From Auricularia sp. M13 (lineage: Eukaryota > Basidiomycota > Agaricomycetes > Auriculariales > Auriculariaceae), in NCBI GenBank assembly GCA_037042915.1, contig CM073193.1, positions 7,998,001 through 8,062,000 on the forward strand: a DNA stretch of 64,000 nt, given 5' to 3'. The notes under the pieces were generated by a model, which saw only the letters and a list, made by a program, of their open reading frames with translations, made no database searches and had not been told where the DNA came from. Shown here piece by piece: positions 42,553-54,271 of the stretch (position 1 is the stretch's first letter; each line of letters starts with the position of its first letter). Both the position numbers and the translations under genes were made by a program.

Positions 42553-43281
42553 TGCACTTGCGGCTTACAGGGGATGTAGTGGGGGGGAGAGATGAGTATT
42601 TCTACCGGAGAGGTGTTTGAGAACTCCCGGCCTGCAGCATGCATCCTGTCCCAACTGTAGCTGCAAGCACCGGCTGATTCGAAAAATCGCCGGCGCGTTC
42701 GCAGCTTTCCCTGAAACGATGCGATGGTACCGGGTTGGCTGTATCACTGGCGCCTCAACTGGAAGCACCGGTGGACGAGGACGAGGACTTGCCGGAGCGT
42801 ACAATACATTAACTGCGATCGAATCATGCAGCGAACGTGTGGGGAGCCGGCGGCACTTGCGGGGAGTTCGAGGAATTCAGCGGTGTCACTGGCAGGGCTA
42901 GGGAGGGGCATGCGGATGCATGCACCGGCGAATTGACTGCTTTGCGGCTGCCCTGTGTGGACCGTCTACGGTTGACAAACGACGGTGTCAATTGCTGCAT
43001 AAGCACAAAAGCTGCAGCATCGGTGTGTTTCCCATTTCGAGAGTATCGTGCTGCTGTACCGCCAGGGATCCGTCTTGTTCGCCAGTGATATCGGTGTGTA
43101 GATATCTATTTAGCGGATGAGAATAGCAAATTCAATATTGGAAAGCACGACGCGCGTGCAGAACACGATGAGAACTGGCAGCCCGCAAAAGAGCGAATCG
43201 ATGAAAACATCCCCAAAAGGCCCAATAACAACTGCACCAAAAGCCCAAAGGAAAGCGTAAAGAATGAATTACGGTGAGATC
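42553..43281. other. Intergenic
   Basis: About 730 bases upstream of the hydrolase and downstream of the AIF-like gene. I see no gene or repeat. Confidence 0.5.
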
Positions 43282-44753
43282 CTAGTAGCCGAAGCTCTTC
43301 GACATCATGCCGACGAGCAGGTCCTTGCCCTTAACCATCTTGACGACGAAGCTGCCGACCGTTATGCCCCACAGGAACGGCGCGTAGCCCAACCCGCCCG
43401 ACTGCAAGCAAGCAAGTAAGCAAGTTTGCGCGTCAAATGCCCGACAAGACAGACAGACCTTCCCGCGCGTGACAAAGATCATCTCGGGCGCGCCCTTGTA
43501 CTTCGCCTGCGGCTCCTTCCCCTTCAGCACCGCAAGCACGTTCTGCACGATGACGGGCGCGTGCAGCGACGCCTTGTAAGAGGTGTGCTGCTCGGGCCAG
43601 TCGATGATGTCGCCCGCGGCGAAGACGTTGCGCTTGCCGGACGCGAGGGGCACTTGCAGCGTCGGGAGCACCTTCACGCGGTTGTCGGGCGTGATGATCG
43701 AGGCGTCGAGCGTCGCTGCGAGCGCTGTGGACGGTTTCGGGCCGACTGCTTGCACCTGCGGATTGTGCGAGGTTAATACGCAGATTATACTAAGGCCAGG
43801 AGGAGCAAGGAGGGGTGGGGTGTGTTGCTTACGATGATGTCCGCGTTGAGCTCGAGCCCCTTGGCCGTCTTGACCGGCCCCGTGAGCTCCTCGTTCACGT
43901 CGGCGGGGATGTCGAGCACGGTGTCGTCGAGGATGAGCTTCGTGCCGGCTTTGGCGAACTGCACGCCGAGTCGCTTGCGGAACGAGTCGGGGTACGCCTG
44001 GACACGGTGTTAGGCCACAGGAATGGCGTTGGCAAGTGGCAGGTGGCAAAGTGGCACGCACGTCGTTCAGAAGGTATTTCTGGCCATGGATGAGCGTCAC
44101 CTCCGTCTTGGGATAGTACTCGAGGACCTCGCCGGCCAGCTCGACGCCGACAGCACCTACAGTACATAGAGCTTAGCATCACAAAACCGCCTGAGCAGGA
44201 AGAACACACCGCCGCCAATGATGAGCACGCTCTTCGCAGCCGCAAACTTCTCGCGCCACGCATTTAACGACTCCTTCGTCTTTTCATGCGCTACGCAACG
44301 CGTCAGCTAAAATCCGATACGGGCAGTAAGAGCAACGCACTGTCGGGGAAGTTGAGCATGCCGCGCCACGTCGAGCCGGTGGCAAGCACGAGCGCCGCAT
44401 ACGGCAGGCTCTCGCCATTGCTCAGATAGACGTTCTCGCCGTCCGCGCGCTCGACGCGCGCGTGCACGAACTTGCCCGGGCGCCCAGGCCGGAAGAACTT
44501 GTCGAGCGGCGGGAACGCCTTGTCCTCGAGCGCGCCGTCCGCCGTGACGTTCGCGCGCAGGCCCGCTGCCGTACGTGTAGCATCAGCAATGCTCGGTGTA
44601 CACGGCGTTCGACGTACCGATGATGTGAGGGTAGAACGAACGGTCGGAGACGAGGATGAGCTGGTACTGTGCAGGATCCAGCTGCTTTGACAGGCCCAGG
44701 GCGGCGTTGAGCCCTGCGGCGCCGCCGCCCACGACGATCACGTTCTGAACCAT
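43282..44753 (-). CDS. AIF/FSP1-like FAD-dependent oxidoreductase
   Basis: About seven exons on the complement, starting MVQNVIVVGGGAAGLNAA at 44753. Seen: FAD loop GGGAAGLNAA; HIIAGLRANVTADGALED; LVLATGSTWRGMLNFPD; a second nucleotide fold at VLIIGGGAVGVELAGEVLEY; TVLDIPADVNEE then GPVKTAKGLELNADII; the FAD motif NVFAAGDIIDWPEQ; and a C-terminus with GYAPFLWGITVGSFVVKMVKGKDLLVG. This is the order of the AIF/AMID (FSP1) group, which use NAD(P)H to reduce quinones at membranes and in some organisms are tied to cell death. There is no mitochondrial presequence and no C-terminal membrane anchor that I can see. A decayed second copy lies at 56.99-57.57 kb. Confidence 0.88.
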
Positions 44754-44989
44754 AGTTCAAGTTGTAGAAAATGCGATTCGAGTAGAGCTGAAAAGACCGT
44801 GTTCGCCGCTCAACGACGCGGTAAAATTTTATATCGCGCCGGATTTGCAAGCATGATCGTGTGAGAATCGGCAGCATGCATGCCGGCTCTCAATCTTAAT
44901 TATCATAAGTACTGTATCATAACTGTCACTGTATCTGAGATTATTTAATATGTTAGTGGCTAACAGTAGATATCCCAAATTTTACGAGA

Positions 44990-46463
44990 TTATTGTATCC
45001 CAGCAGACTCCCTTAGCCTCCAAAGCTCCACGCCGCCCTCGCCCGCAACACCAATGACGCCCGCCGCGCCCCAGCTGACGCCGAGCACCTTCTTGCCCTC
45101 CTTGCGCCACAGCTCGAACGAGCTCACCGCCGTCTTCGGGCTCCGCACGTCCCAGATGCGCACCACGCCGTCCGCGCCGCCGCTCGCCACGCGCACGCCG
45201 TCCGACGGGTGCGCCGCGAGCGACGTCGGCAGCGCCGGGTGCCCAAAGCCCGGCTCGACGACCGCGTTCGCCGCGCGCGTGTCCAGCAGGTTCAGCGTGC
45301 GGTCTGCGGACGCTGCCATCAAGCTTGTGGGCGATGCGAATGCAAGCGCCGTGAATGGCTTTTCGCTCGCAGTCTTGGGAAGACGAGATGGTCAGCTTGA
45401 GAAAGGCATGATAGAACGAGGTAACATACGACGGAGCGCGTGGACACCGCTGCGCGGATGTCCCATGCTTTTATGGTCGAGTCGAACGAGCAGCTGTACG
45501 CCTCCGACGCGGAGCCCGGGACGAACACGGCCTGCGAGATGCGCGCCGTGTGCCCCTTCAAGACTTCTATTGGAGCCTGTACAGCGCGTCAATGCAATTG
45601 CACCGAGCATGTTGAGTTCAGCATTGACCTTGCGTTTCGGCCGCGCCTCGCTCTCAGCAACGCGCCGCCGCTTCTTCGCGTGCTCCTTCTCATCGCGCGT
45701 ATCAGCCGGGACCTCATCATCCTCCGGCGCATTCGTATCCCATATACCCATCACGCCGTCCCATCCCGCCGTCACCAGCCGCGAGCCGTCGTTATTCGAC
45801 GCGACGGACGCCACGGGCGCCGCGTGCAGCACCAGCGAGGCGACTATATCGACCTGACCGTCGTCGCCCAGTCTTGTCAGGCGCGCCGTGCGGTCGTGCG
45901 ACGTCGACGCGACGAGCGTCGGCGAGACCAGGTGCGCGGAGAGCACGGGCCCGGCGGGGTGCGCGGTGAAGTTGTACAGCACGTCTTGGGAGGGCGTGAA
46001 GATGCGCACGCTGCCGTCGTAGGACGCCGTCACGAAGCGGCTGCCACAGCATAAGCACGAATCAAAGCATGCACAGTGCTGCGTACTCGGGCTGTGTGCA
46101 CTCGATAGACGCGACCCAGTCGTCGTGCGGGAGCGTGGCGGCATGCTGCGGCGGGATAGTGGCCTCGATATACTCGATCTCCAGCGTCTCTTCCTACCAA
46201 AATCCAAGTGAGAAAACCCACAGCCCACATACACACACGGCACGCACCTCGCCAACGCCGCGTTCCGCACACCAGTCCGCGAGGGAACCGCGCAGCAGCT
46301 CGCCGCGGACGAGAAAGTCGAACGGGACGGGCTGCAGCAGCGCGAGCACCTTGTTGATCAGCTGCGAGAGCTGGAAGCGCCGCCACGCGCTCGGCAGCAT
46401 GTACGTCTGCGCAGGGATCGTGTACGCCGTCCGCGTCGTGAATACCACCGGCTGCGAGCTCAT
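44990..46463 (-). CDS. YTM1: Ribosome biogenesis WD-repeat protein Ytm1 (WDR12)
   Basis: About five exons on the complement, from the ATG at 46463. Seen: an N-terminal ubiquitin-like NLE domain (MSSQPVVFTTRTAYTIPAQT onward, with LINKVLALLQPVPFDFLV), then EEETLEIEYIEATIPP, and a seven-bladed WD40 propeller whose blades include RFVTASYDGSVRIF, RLVTAGWDGVMGIWD, EAYSCSFDSTIKAWD and VRVASGGADGVVRIWD. A Lys/Arg-rich insert (EKEHAKKRRR) within the propeller looks like a nuclear signal. Function: subunit of the PeBoW/Nop7-Erb1-Ytm1 complex, released from pre-60S particles by Rea1. Good agreement in length and order. Confidence 0.93.
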
Positions 46464-46790
46464 CGCGGAAAATTGTGAGAAAGAGACACGATATGCTTCC
46501 GGCCCGGACAGCGCCGAAGTGGCGGATCCCTCGCTGCGTGCATTCCGGCAGTCGCATTCAACTGAGGATGGCGCGAGAAATCTCACGAACAAGATTCCCA
46601 ATCTCAGATTCAGCTTGCGAATTATTTCATGTCATCAAACGAGAGTAGTCTCATTCAAAGCGAGCAAAGATGTTGCCCAGACCCGGACTCAGACGACGAT
46701 TCCGTCGGGCTCAGTCTGAGGGCAACATAAATACAAAGGTATCTATCGCCTCCCAACGGTCTAATCAGCGCTCACGCGCCTTACGGTGGC
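46464..46790. other. Intergenic
   Basis: About 330 bases carrying the YTM1 promoter and the 3' end region of the protease gene. Nothing else seen. Confidence 0.5.
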
Positions 46791-49083
46791 TCATGCGCAC
46801 TCCTCCGGGACATCAAAGTTGTTCTTGTACGTCCCGTCGGCGTTGACGCCAATTCCGCGGCCCGCAAAGACCTTCCACAGCAGACACTTGTTCTTGCCGC
46901 CGTAGCGGTTCTCATCCACCTGGATCCACGCGAGGCGCGCCTGGCGGAACGTCGGCTGGCACGGCGTGATCGGGAGCGCGTCGATGAAGAGGTGCAGCCA
47001 GACGGCGTTGCCACCCGTCGCGTTGGGATTGGTGAATGCGTCGTCGGAGAAGCCGCTAAGAAAAGCGGGGAAGATCTCAGCCGAATGACAAGACAGGGAG
47101 GGAGACATAGGGAGGGAGAAACGCACTATTCCTCCGTGAGGGCGGCAAGCTGCAGATGCAGGACCTGCGCCCAGAGCTCGCCGTAGAAGTGCGGGTCATC
47201 GGACGCCTCGGCCAGCAGCTCGTACGTGAGCGTGTTCACGGCGGGGTCCGTCGAGTAGGGCTGGGTGCGGATCTGCAGCAGCGATGAGACGCTGAGGGAG
47301 AGAAGGGGAATAGCAGATCGAGACGGACCCCCTTAGTGTTGTTGATCACAAAAGAGCCGAGCGTAAAGTCCTCGATGGTCGCGTCCGTTTGGGCGAGCCA
47401 ATCTATTATGCAGCAGAAGAAATCTCAGTTCATACAACTGCAGTGTTGCCTTTTCTGGAGTTCGACGTACCAGCAAAGGCATCAGACCAGCCCTCAGCGA
47501 GACCACCAGCTTCGATCGAGCGCAGGCAGCCGCTGGTTCCTCCACCGATGAGGCGGTCCGTCAGCTATGCATGGAAGCTCGATTGTCAGTTGCCGTAACT
47601 GACACGCAGAGGCTTCAGAGAGACTCACACCATGCGTGACCTCGTGCGCAAGAATGTCAATCTCCACGGCGCTCTCGCGCTTGGGCTGGATGGCCCCCAT
47701 ATCGGCATGAGCGCCCTTACAAGGTATAGAAAATCTGCACATACCTTGGTGAGAGTCCACAAAAGGAGGTGGATCTGTGCGGGGGTGCCGTCAGGCGTGG
47801 GGAAGAAAATGGCGTTGTTCGTCGTGATCGTGCTCTGGACCTCGACGAAGATGGGGTCCGCGCCTTGGAAGTTGAACGCGCTCTCCGTGAAGCCTGCAAC
47901 AGTGCAAGTGTATGCCCACTGAGCACGGGGGCCAGACGAACGACGCCGCGGAGGAGCACGCACCATAGCGGTACACAATGTCGTGCACGCGGTTGAGGAT
48001 GTAGAACGCGTTGACGACGGCAGCGTCCACGTTCTTCGCATCCGTGGGCTCGAGGGCCAGGTCGTAGGGGTAGTCAAACGTGCCAGTGGCCGATTCCGGC
48101 GTCGTCTTCTCGCCCTTGTAGAGGCGCGCGACGACGTTCGTGCCCTCGGTCGCGTTGGTCGTGACGTTGCTGCGGGTGGTGATCCAGCCGATGGGCGACG
48201 CGACGGGGTCCTCGTGGTCAACCTGCAGCTCCCAGCCGTCCGTCGCGTCGTGCTTCTGGAGGTCGATCGCGCGGAACTTGACATCGCGTGAGCTCAGCGA
48301 CGAGAAGTAATACGGGGAGGGACGCCTACCGTCAGATCGAACGTCTCGCTGACGACGGAGACGACGTTGCCGGTGGCCGCGTCGACATACGCGAGGACGC
48401 GCTGCACGGGGCTGACTTCCAGATGCACCGCGTGCACCAGCACGACCTCGTCATCGCTCACGGCGAGGTACTCCAGCGCGACGTCGCGGCCGGGCAGCAC
48501 AGTCGCGCCCAGCGCCGCCGCAGCGTTCTTCGCGGCCTGCGCGGCGCCCACGGCCGGCTTCGGCGGCGCGATCTTGCGCGGCGCCTGGAGGAAGGACGAC
48601 GCGAAGGACGTGACTTTGCCCGCCTGGCTCTGCGCGACGTTCGCCACGGCGTTCGCGACGCGGATGCCGTTCTGCAATGCGGTCAGCCCCGGGACGGCGA
48701 AAATCGCGCATGCGCGATGACACGCACAAAGTGCTGGTTGACGTAGACGTGCGAGGTCAGCTCGCCCTGGAAGCCGCTGCGGTACTTGGCCTTGCCGCTG
48801 CCCAGCCGGTGGTCGACGTAGGACAGCGCGGCGTCGCGGTACGGCGCGCGCTCGCCACGCGCGCTCAGCGGGCTGTCGACGCCAGCTGCGAATACCTGCA
48901 CGCCGATCGTCAGACATGTCTTATGCCAAGTGGTACTATATAACGCGCCTCGAAAGTCGAAGGGGGGTGGTACGCGCCAAAGGACGCGCCGTTGGGGAGC
49001 TTGAGCGAGGAAGAAGTGGCGCGCGAGACGCTGGACGCGCTCGCGACCGCGATGCTGGCGAAGAACGCAAGAGAGGCCCACAT
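46791..49083 (-). CDS. Fungalysin, secreted metalloprotease (peptidase M36)
   Basis: Multi-exon gene on the complement, from the ATG at 49083 to the stop at 46791. Seen: signal peptide MWASLAFFASIAVASA; an N-terminal propeptide with SYVDHRLGSGKAKYRSGF and a long FTP/PepSY-like prodomain (VLPGRDVALEYLAVSDDEVV); a catalytic part with NAFYILNRVHDIVYRYGFTE, the zinc motif DILAHEVTHG, LIGGGTSGCLRSIEAGGLAE followed by GWSDAFA (third zinc ligand Glu), and a C-terminal end NKCLLWKVFAGRGIGVNADG. Function: secreted zinc endopeptidase for protein degradation, made as an inactive proenzyme. The junction after the first exon (near 48.9-48.95 kb) can be spliced two ways. A TATA box is 40 bases upstream. 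Confidence 0.93.
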
Positions 49084-49122
49084 CGCTTGGGGAGAGATGG
49101 CGCGGGTCTGTCGGTGTCATGC

Positions 49123-49128
49123 TTTATA
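49123..49128 (-). promoter_or_regulatory. TATA box of the fungalysin gene
   Basis: TATAAA on the minus strand about 40 bases before the ATG, giving a short leader. Confidence 0.5.
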
Positions 49129-50056
49129 CTGCACAGTAAGATGGGGTGCAGCCGCGTGCGCGCATGATCGCGGGCGGTCGGCGTCGAAGCTGAAGAAGTC
49201 GTGCATGGCGATGGGGAAGGCGGTGCTTTGTCCGCACATCGCAAATCTGCGGCTCCCCAGTGATCACTACATAAGGGTTAGTTAGTAAGACTCAGAGCTT
49301 TGAGCGTACTACCTTATTTCTGCGCGGAGGGACTCGTCCCAGCGAATGCGAGAGCTCACTGAAGTAATGCAGTTTAGCATTCGGAACCGTCTCCCTCGAC
49401 CTCCGAGAGCAAATTCCTCTGAGACAGTCCACCAGCCGTCCTTCCCCAGACTCGCGTCATTCACCACCATCACTGGTTATCGACTTAAGCCACGCGGTGT
49501 GGACATTCCAATGCAAACCGGATAATTCAAATCGGGACAATTGCCGTATAACTGTATGCGGATCGCAGCGGCCCAAGCATTTCGACGCGTACCCAGGCAA
49601 GCCAGCAATAAATATTATGTCGACCGTCATGAGAGGATATACGGCATGGGGTCGGCCAATGTGACATTGGACGGCGCAGAGTAAACCGGGGTGAGTAGCG
49701 CCGCCATTGCCGTGCAATATTACTTGCGAGACGCACGCGCCCACGAATTTGACAGATCCACGGGATGTATGTGTGCCAAGAGAATTCCTCAGGTATTCGC
49801 CGGGGTTTCTTAAGGGATGGATGTCGCAAGAATGGGCCATCCATAAGTATGTCAGACTGAAGTTTCGTCGGCATAGCTTTGAAACTCAAGGGCCTCAAGG
49901 TAGCAAGGCCTCAGCGTCGCATGTAGTAGACATCGGCGTAGCAAGGGGATCGCAGGGCTTCGAACGTAGCAGCGTAGCACACCGCAGACGTCGTGAGCAG
50001 ACAGCATAACTGCCGAAGGAAGTGGAGACTGTCCAGTCTGAAGGCCATGAGACAAG

Positions 50057-50330
50057 TCACAAGTCACAAAGCCATAGCCTTAGCACATTCAGCCGCGAGA
50101 AGTGCCTCAGGTAGGACAAGGTGATATCCAGAAGGAAACCACCTCTTTCACTAATGTCACCCGCGGCCACGAGGCGACTCGGAGATCCTCCAGCCTGGGA
50201 CAGTAGTCGGCAGCGTACAGCTCCGGCCCCCAACTGTGTCCGCCTAGCGCCAGCTTCTTCAAGCTCAATCTCGAAGTCGGATGCCCAAGTCGCCTTGCCC
50301 GTGTCACCGTACACTCACTAAGCACGCCGG
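50057..50330 (-). pseudogene. Possible F-box/leucine-rich protein fragment
   Basis: Short minus-strand frames read LSLKKLALGGHSW, YCPRLEDLRVA and, in another frame, LSYLRHFSRLNVLRLWLCDL. The leucine spacing resembles the F-box/LRR proteins elsewhere in the window, but the pieces are in different frames and no F-box is attached. Probably debris of such a gene; low confidence. Confidence 0.3.
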
Positions 50331-50576
50331 GAGAGACAGTTGTGACCGGCGGCGCTAGGCACGATGAGGGAGCATCGACTATCGACAGCTGCAGGCCCTT
50401 TGGCAGTTATTGTTGGATGGAGCAACTTGAGCTGCGATAGACGAGGGGAGAGCGGCCACGCGCGGACGGTCGAACGTTCAATCGGCCGCCATGGCGCCCA
50501 GGAACGGTAGAAAAATGGCAGACCGACGGGAGGTGCAGCGAATCGTATCCGTCAGAGCCTGAGAGTGTCTGGCTTC

Positions 50577-50612
50577 GAGTCCGGATGTGATTTAGTGGGC
50601 ACATCCGGACTC
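50577..50612. repeat. Perfect inverted repeat (13-bp arms, 10-nt loop)
   Basis: GAGTCCGGATGTG at 50577-50589 is the exact reverse complement of CACATCCGGACTC at 50600-50612. Similarity continues imperfectly outward on both sides. In RNA this would form a strong hairpin; as DNA it could be the core of a small inverted-repeat element. Confidence 0.9.
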
Positions 50613-50632
50613 TCCAGAGCCTGGCTAACTGA

Positions 50633-50711
50633 GTGCTGCCGGGCTGGAGAAGGCGGTGATACAGTAGCACGAGCGCTCCCGGGCTGCAGCGGGCGGTGAT
50701 AGCATGAGCGC
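50633..50711. repeat. Imperfect tandem duplication, about 40 bp x 2
   Basis: GTGCTGCCGGGCTG...GGCGGTGATA...GAGC at 50633-50673 is followed by a similar copy at 50674-50711 with substitutions and a small deletion. It lies 20 bases from the hairpin. Confidence 0.75.
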
Positions 50712-51955
50712 TGCCGATTGACCCGAGCAGTATACTGTAAGTGCAAAGGTCGGCATAGACGGAGGGCACTGGTCAGTTCTGCAAATGATACTGTGAGTAA
50801 TGGGTCAATTGGTTAACCCGCGATCTGGAGACGTACGGCATCATCCTCTTCCATAGCGCACTGTGAGCCAGCGCTGCCGCACGGCAGCTTGGTGTGCGCT
50901 CAACCTTGTCAAACAGGCTTTGCTGAGCAGTCGGAGCAGAGCAGCAGCCCGTCTACTGATGCCGTTGACATCCGGCGAGCCAGGGTGTATATGACGAACT
51001 AGATCCTTTTGCTTAATAAGTATTTGGAGAGTCGAAGAATAGTCGCGGCATGGCTAAAGACACGAAAATAGTTTGAACCGTCACCTGCCGTACCTTGCGT
51101 CCATGCCGCTGCGTGCGGGACCGAAAGTCGCATTGGTACTATGTGCAGATTGGAAGTTGAAGGGTGTGATAGAATAGCGTGTAGCCCGCTGGACAGTACG
51201 CTCGAGGACACAGGTGTGGATATGGGGACAACCTCCGAGTCGACGTCGGGCGAATCCTTCGCCCTGAGTACGCCCTGAGTGAGGGAGACGGCAACCAATT
51301 GCCGGGATCGCAGACGCTTATTTTGGATTCAGTCATGAGGTGGACAGTGATGAGAACCAGTACGTTCCTGTTGGCCGAGCTGCGGTGGGAGAAAAGCTCG
51401 TTTCTCGAAGGTCCAGAGCGAGCGAGCGCTCCGCCGGTGGTATTGCGGCGATGAGAATGATAAATGGAGGAGCGTAGACAGCATAAAGAGCAGTGTACTG
51501 ACCATGAGCACCAGCCTCTGCGCAGCACTTGGGGAATCATCCGCCGTTCTTGGAGAGATGAATAAGGAGCGTCATGCCGAGGTTGGCGATCTTTTCTTGG
51601 GGGTGTTTAATTTTGGCGCTGTGGCTATACAGAACATGCTCCGCAGGAGTCAGGAGAACCAGCAGCGCTGGAAATGCAGTGCACGTGGCGACGGGAGGGC
51701 TTGGCGACAGGTTGGACGGGTTGGCCTGGCCTGGATGGCACGCCAGGGTGAGACGGGAGCAGGATGTTTTGAAAAGAAGAGTTCTGAGGACTGGGATCCT
51801 TGTCCAGGTAAGGAAAAGGGCGCGTCTGATGAACTGCATGCGGATGATGGGAGAGTCAACGGTCGTTAGAGCTGAGTTTGAAGAGCAGTTTTCTCCCTTG
51901 ACCTTCTGGACGCCATCAGTCCGTCCCTTCCGCTCCTTTTCACGATCTAGCAACG

Positions 51956-53659
51956 ATGCGCCTCACACGGGCCGTGCTGCTCGCCCTCCCCGCCGTCGCC
52001 CTCGCCCACGGGCCCGGCGGCCACCACCATTTCGTCCGCCATCACAACAAGCGTCAGACCGGCCTGTCTACCACCCAGGCACAGACGACGGCCCCGGTCC
52101 ACACCACCACCCCGACGGCCGCCCCGACGACCCCCGTCGCTGGCGGCACCACCACCCCCGCCGCACCCGCGGCCCCGTCCGCGCCCGTCGCGAGCGCGCC
52201 CGACGCCGTCCCGCTCGATCAGATCGTGCCGAACGCCGTCGTGAGCGACAAGCCCACCATCCCCGTCCCGACCCTCCCCGCGGGCACGAAGCCGTCGGGC
52301 ATTCCCAACGCGCCCGCGCTCCCGTCGCGTGAGTTCTGTTCTGTTCATTGTATTTTGCTGCCGGCGTTGTTCGGGCGCTAACTGCGCGTAGTGGCAAACT
52401 GGTTCGCGCAGCACCAGTCCTACCCGCAATCGGACAAGCCACCGCCAACGGATTCGGCTGAGGTCAAGCAATGGATTCAGGATGTCAAGAACTCCGGCGT
52501 GGTCATCCCTGACATCAAGCCGTTCACATACGGCGATGCCATGTGCCAGATCCCCGAAAACAAGGCGCGTGTCGGCAACCAGACCGAGTGTTGGTGGACC
52601 TGCGGCCATTGCGAGCGTGAGTCCGACATCACGACCTGCAAGAACAAGATGACCTGGGGCTCGTCCTTCGACGACGGTCCCGCACCCCACACCCCGGAGC
52701 TCCTCAACTACCTCACCAAGAACAACCTCAAGACCACCTTCTTCGTCGTCGGCTCGCGCGTCAAGGACAGGCCCGAGTTCCTCCAGACCCAGTACCTTCA
52801 GGGCCACCAGATCGGCGTCCACACCTGGTCCCACACCTCGCTCACCACCCAGAGCACGGAGGCCATCATTGCTGAATTCGGCTGGACCAAAAAGATCATC
52901 AAGGACGCTTTGGGCGTCACCCCTTACTACATGCGGTGAGCAGACATGCGGATCAGATGTCTGCGCCGTAGCTCACCGACATTTCATTGCGCAGCCCGCC
53001 GTATGGTGACATTGACGACCGTGTCCGCGCCATTGCGCGCGCCATGGACCTCATTCCCGTCATCTGGACCGTCGGCGACGGCGTCTCCTTCGACACGTTC
53101 GACTGGGAGGTCCCGGGTGGCGAGCAGACCGCGCAGGCCTCCGTCGGTCAGTTCCAGACCATCTTGACGCACGCCGCCAACCTCGCGACGGGCTTCATCG
53201 TCCTCGAGCACGACCTGTTCTGGCAGGAAGTCGACCTCGCCACCGGCTACTTCCTCCCGTCCGCGCTCGCCGCGCACTTCAAGATCGTCAGCATCAACGA
53301 GTGCATGAGCACGAACCTGGCCGACATGTACATCGAGACCAGCGCCAGTACGTCCTCACATTTTTACTCTCTCCACGTTCACGTCTTGCTCATCTGCTCC
53401 CTTTTTTCCAGCCAAGAAGATCCCTGCTGGCTCGGGCTCGGGCGGCAAGGTGACGGCCAGCGACCAGGTCGCCACACCGGACACGCCGCTCGGCGGCTCG
53501 GACGGCTCTGCGGAGCAGCCGCCGTCGACCGGCTCTGGCTCGGGCGACGAGACAAACCCCGGCAGCGGCGCCCAGGCGCTGACCCTGCGCGACGGCGTCG
53601 CGTCCATGCTGCTCGCGACGCTCTTCGCGGGCGTGTGGGCCGCGGCCTCCGCGCTGTAG
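51956..53659 (+). CDS. Chitin deacetylase (CE4), probably GPI-anchored
   Basis: Four exons: 51956-52328, 52392-52935, 52995-53347, 53412-53659; in frame, 505 aa. Seen: signal peptide MRLTRAVLLALPAVALA; a Thr/Pro/Ala-rich stalk; a Cys-rich segment CWWTCGHCERESDITTCKNK; the CE4 motifs WGSSFDDGPAPHT (metal-binding Asp pair, motif 1), GHQIGVHTWSHTSL (HxxxH, motif 2) and RPPYGDIDDRVRAIA (motif 3); then a Ser/Gly-rich linker and a hydrophobic C-terminus (GVASMLLATLFAGVWAAASA), typical of a GPI signal. Function: converts wall chitin to chitosan, which helps mask chitin and shape the cell wall. All catalytic motifs are intact. Confidence 0.95.
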
Positions 53660-54271
53660 ATTACTTCGTCTCGGTCTGCCCTCCCTCGCTCTCGCACAAC
53701 CCTCCATCCCCCCGCACACCATCTATCCCTGGACCTCCCTACCCTCGGACGTTGCGATATATTTCTAATCTCGTCTCTTCTCTCTTCATCTTTACACCCC
53801 TGCTTCCTGTTGCCCTTTGCTGGATTCAGTCCTGTTACCCACCTGCACCACCCGCACCCGCAGCCGCTGCGGTTAGAAATACAATGGCGTATTTTATCGC
53901 GTCTGCGTTTTTGGGTCGTGGTGCTTGTTCGTTCTGGGGGGACTTCTGGAGTTGGACGGTGGTGTCGTCAGCGCGCGCTCGCAGGATTTCGCTGATAGGT
54001 ATCTGCAACTAGCTGTGAGTCCAGTTTCAGGAAGAATTGGCAGAGCGGCAATGGATCTCGTGACCGGGCCGAGAGCCGTGAGAATGGGATATTTGCCGAC
54101 GCTTCTTTCTTCACACGCAACCGCCGCATGGCAGACTGCAGCTCGCTGGGAACAATGTCAAGGCCTGCGCGTCGTTAGGCTGTCCCCCGTACTACGACCT
54201 GCTCGAAAAACGTTTTTTCTGCCCCGCTGTCGCTCCTCAGGCTGCATTCCGAACAAAACGCTGCCCGCTAG
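53660..54271. other. Intergenic
   Basis: About 610 bases: C/T-rich 3' untranslated region of chitin deacetylase followed by the promoter of the F-box gene. No other feature seen. Confidence 0.5.

Larger units (their letters stand above)
49084..51955. other. Long gene-poor stretch with repeats and F-box debris
   Basis: Nearly 2.9 kb between the protease and chitin deacetylase genes with no gene I can support. It contains a perfect hairpin, a two-copy repeat and leucine-rich-like fragments, listed separately. The final few hundred bases are the chitin deacetylase promoter. Confidence 0.55.
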
